DNA of 7,179 nucleotides from Fimbriimonadaceae bacterium (GTDB lineage: Bacteria > Armatimonadota > Fimbriimonadia > Fimbriimonadales > Fimbriimonadaceae). The stretch is from the NCBI GenBank assembly GCA_022842565.1, contig JALHPH010000080.1:1-7179 (forward strand), given 5' to 3'. Below, in pieces: positions 5,481 to 7,179 of the stretch. Positions within the stretch are counted from its first letter, which is position 1. Each line of letters opens with the position of its first letter. The notes below the pieces were generated by a model, which saw only the letters and a program-made list of their open reading frames with translations, was not told the DNA's origin and ran no database searches. A program made the position numbers and the translations under genes.

Positions 5481-6655
5481 GCCAGCACTCGCTGACCGAC
5501 CTGACCAGCCACTGCATTCGGTGCGGCTTCTGTCTGGAGGATTGCCCGACTTTCAAGATCACGGGCGAGGAGCACGAGTCCCCGCGCGGGCGCATCTATC
5601 TGGTTCGATCCGCCGAAGAAGGGAAGCTGGATTGGGACGAAGCCAGGCCGCATTTGGATCGCTGCCTGGGATGCCGGGCTTGCGAAACGGCTTGCCCGAG
5701 CGGCGTTGAGTACGGCGCGATTCTGGAGCTCGCGAGGGAACGGCTCGGCGCGAAGCCTGCTACCAAAATGCTGCTGAGTGGCCTCACCGACTCTCGCAAA
5801 GCTAGACTCCAATTCCAGCTCGGGGCGATGATGCCCGGCAAGAGGATGCCCGCGCTCCTCAGCAAGTGGGTCTCGGGTGAGACGCCGGAGGCGAACATCC
5901 CGAGGGTCGGGACGGTCCGGGAGTGGCCGACCGTAGACGAAAGCGCGTTGCCGCCCATACGGGGCGAGGTGGCGCTGTTGATGGGCTGCGTGATGCAGGT
6001 GCTTTACCCCGACGTGCACGAGGCCACGCGGCGGCTCCTACGGCGGGTCGGCTACAGGGTCCACGATGTCTTGGGCGGATGTTGCGGAGCGCTCCACGCG
6101 CACAGCGGCATGACAAAGGAAGCTGGCGACCGGCTGACCGACCTGAAGCAGCAGCTGCCACCCGGAATGCCGCTCATCGTGAATTCGGCCGGATGCGGCA
6201 GCACGCTGAAAGAATCCGATCTGAAGGAGCAGACGCTGGACGCGAGCGAGTTCCTGCTGGCGAACGGGCTGGTGGAAGTGATCCGGTCGGGGAGGGAACA
6301 GCGAGTGCGCCTGACTTACCATGATGCGTGCCACTTGGCGCACGGTCAGGGGGTACGGAGCCAGCCGCGCGAGCTGCTGCGCGCCATTCCTGGCATCGAA
6401 TTTGTGGAGCTGGAGGAAGCGGACACCTGTTGCGGCAGTGCCGGTATCTACAACATCCAGCAGCCCTTGTTGGCCCGGCGGCTCTTGGAGCGCAAGTGGG
6501 AGTTTGTGCAGCAGAGCGGAGCGCAGATTGTCGCGACGGGCAACCCGGGTTGCCACGCATGGATCGCGCAGCGCGCAGAAGAAGCCGGTCAACAGGTGCA
6601 GGTCTTGCACACGCTGCAGGCCATCGAAATGGCCTGCAGCGGCATGCTTGCTTAG
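5477..6655 (+). CDS. glcF: Glycolate dehydrogenase iron-sulfur subunit GlcF
   Basis: GlcF carries electrons from the flavin subunits towards the membrane quinone pool. The 392-residue product is close to the usual 400. Two 4Fe-4S ferredoxin motifs are intact: C13, C16, C19, C23-P and C63, C66, C69, C73-P. Two CCG (heterodisulfide-reductase-like) domains follow: C171, CCG at 202-204 and C240; then C285 in YHDACH, CCG at 318-320 and C359 in NPGCH. No transmembrane helix is evident, so membrane contact is probably peripheral. ATG 5477 overlaps the glcE stop (ATGA) and has GGGAG 7 bases upstream, so the start is secure. It is the last gene of the glcDEF operon, and its stop overlaps the convergent secA stop by 4 bases. 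A lactate-utilisation LldE-type or GlpC-like protein is the alternative, but operon order argues for GlcF. Confidence 0.95.
   Translation: MSQHSLTDLTSHCIRCGFCLEDCPTFKITGEEHESPRGRIYLVRSAEEGKLDWDEARPHLDRCLGCRACETACPSGVEYGAILELARERLGAKPATKMLLSGLTDSRKARLQFQLGAMMPGKRMPALLSKWVSGETPEANIPRVGTVREWPTVDESALPPIRGEVALLMGCVMQVLYPDVHEATRRLLRRVGYRVHDVLGGCCGALHAHSGMTKEAGDRLTDLKQQLPPGMPLIVNSAGCGSTLKESDLKEQTLDASEFLLANGLVEVIRSGREQRVRLTYHDACHLAHGQGVRSQPRELLRAIPGIEFVELEEADTCCGSAGIYNIQQPLLARRLLERKWEFVQQSGAQIVATGNPGCHAWIAQRAEEAGQQVQVLHTLQAIEMACSGMLA
6612..6641 (-). terminator. Perfect 13-bp inverted repeat inside the glcF 3' end, 10 bases past the secA stop
   Basis: The arms at 6612-6624 and 6629-6641 are exact reverse complements (core CTGCAGGCCAT / ATGGCCTGCAG) around a 4-base CGAA loop. 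The element is inside the last glcF codons and begins 10 bases beyond the secA stop in the secA direction. There is no T-tract after it on either strand, so a role as a secA 3' end or RNA stabiliser is inferred, not shown. Confidence 0.35.
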
Positions 6656-7179
6656 ATGATCCCTTGTTCGCGGAACAGGGGGTAGTGGCAGGCCTTGAAC
6701 TTCTTGCCGCTTCCGCACGGGCATATTTCATTTCGGCCAATCATCTTTGGGTTGATGGTCTGGGGCCACGCTTGCAGGCCAGAGGAGTCGGTGACCTCCA
6801 CGCTTTGCAGCGCGGCGAGCGTGGCTTCGTCCATTTCGGCATCGCCGGTCGGCTCGACGGTCAGGTTGACCTCGTTGGCCGGGAGCGGCATAGCGCGGAA
6901 GAAGTACTGCACCGCCTGTTCGTTGATGCCCTTCAGAGTGTGGTTAAACAGGTCGAACGTCTCGCGCTTATAGGCGACGAGCGGGTCGACCTGACCATAG
7001 GCCCGAAGGTTGATGCCCTCTCGGATGTACTCAATGATCTGCAGGTGATCCATCCACTTGTCGTTGATGGATTGCAGCATGATTTGGCGCTGGACGTCCT
7101 TGGCTTGGTCGCCAAAGAGCGATAGCCGATCCTCGTAGGCTCGGTCGGCCGCGTCGACAAGGAGGTCGGCTAGTTCACC
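6652..7179 (-). CDS. secA: SecA preprotein translocase ATPase, C-terminal part (5' part outside window)
   Basis: SecA is the cytoplasmic motor ATPase that drives unfolded preproteins through SecYEG. Only the last 175 residues are present; the gene runs off the right edge. The frame is open to 7179. The visible part includes the end of the helical scaffold/wing region (NDKWMDHLQ, IREGINLRAYGQVDPL, YKRETFDLF), a variable acidic linker (about residues 105-140 of this fragment), and the terminal SEC-C zinc motif CPCGSGKKFKACH with the C-x-C-x8-C-H ligand pattern, followed by a short tail ending in FREQGII. The helicase-like ATPase core cannot be checked here. The stop TAA (6652-6654) overlaps the glcF stop TAG (6653-6655) on the other strand. 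Confidence 0.97.
   Translation of the reverse strand, partial: GELADLLVDAADRAYEDRLSLFGDQAKDVQRQIMLQSINDKWMDHLQIIEYIREGINLRAYGQVDPLVAYKRETFDLFNHTLKGINEQAVQYFFRAMPLPANEVNLTVEPTGDAEMDEATLAALQSVEVTDSSGLQAWPQTINPKMIGRNEICPCGSGKKFKACHYPLFREQGII
6661..6681 (+). terminator. 9-bp hairpin inside the secA 3' end, just past the glcF stop
   Basis: CCCTTGTTC (6661-6669) pairs with GAACAGGGG (6673-6681), nine pairs with one G-U, around a GCG loop. It starts 5 bases after the glcF stop but within the last codons of secA. There is no T-tract downstream, so a role as the glcDEF 3' end is only inferred. Confidence 0.3.

Noticed and set aside
4942..6019. Long minus-strand frames opposite glcE and glcF
   Set aside because: They overlap well-supported genes and contain proline/arginine/serine-rich sequence without domains.

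Overview
This window is a GC-rich (about 60% by eye), gene-dense stretch of bacterial chromosome. Every long stretch is coding. The only sizeable non-coding gap is the 94-base divergent region at 2111-2204, and no gene-free stretch exceeds 300 bases. No rRNA, tRNA, CRISPR array, transposase or phage gene was seen. The content (TsaE, Tmk, SecA with a C-terminal zinc motif, CheW, glycolate dehydrogenase subunits) fits a free-living, probably chemotactic or surface-sensing bacterium. The unclassified secreted protein and the overall style are compatible with a deep-branching group such as Armatimonadota, but nothing here proves the phylum.

Layout, left to right. (1) A leftward operon (2110 down to 1) encodes a secreted LolA-like/thioredoxin-like protein, an SPFH/slipin membrane protein, and the start of tsaE. 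The gap between the first two is 21 bases, and the last two overlap by 4 bases (ATGA). (2) A 94-base divergent promoter region contains a terminator-like hairpin. (3) A lone rightward cheW runs tail to tail into leftward tmk with only 3 bases between them. (4) tmk and the rightward glcD diverge from a 31-base gap. Both probable GTG starts lack a convincing ribosome binding site and have a TAnnnT hexamer 6-7 bases upstream, which suggests leaderless transcripts. (5) glcD-glcE-glcF form a tightly overlapping operon (TGATG, then ATGA). (6) The 3' end of leftward secA overlaps the glcF stop codon by 4 bases.

How the genes work together: GlcD (FAD subunit), GlcE (a shortened FAD-family subunit) and GlcF (iron-sulfur/CCG subunit) should form a membrane-associated glycolate oxidoreductase that makes glyoxylate and passes electrons to the quinone pool. 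The other genes are housekeeping (TsaE for tRNA t6A, Tmk for dTTP, SecA for secretion) or signalling (CheW), with no obvious functional link to one another.

I found no convincing new multi-gene system. The points worth a second look are the degenerate GlcE, the two-domain secreted protein, the reciprocal hairpins at the glcF/secA overlap, the possible leaderless divergent promoter, and the hairpin upstream of cheW.
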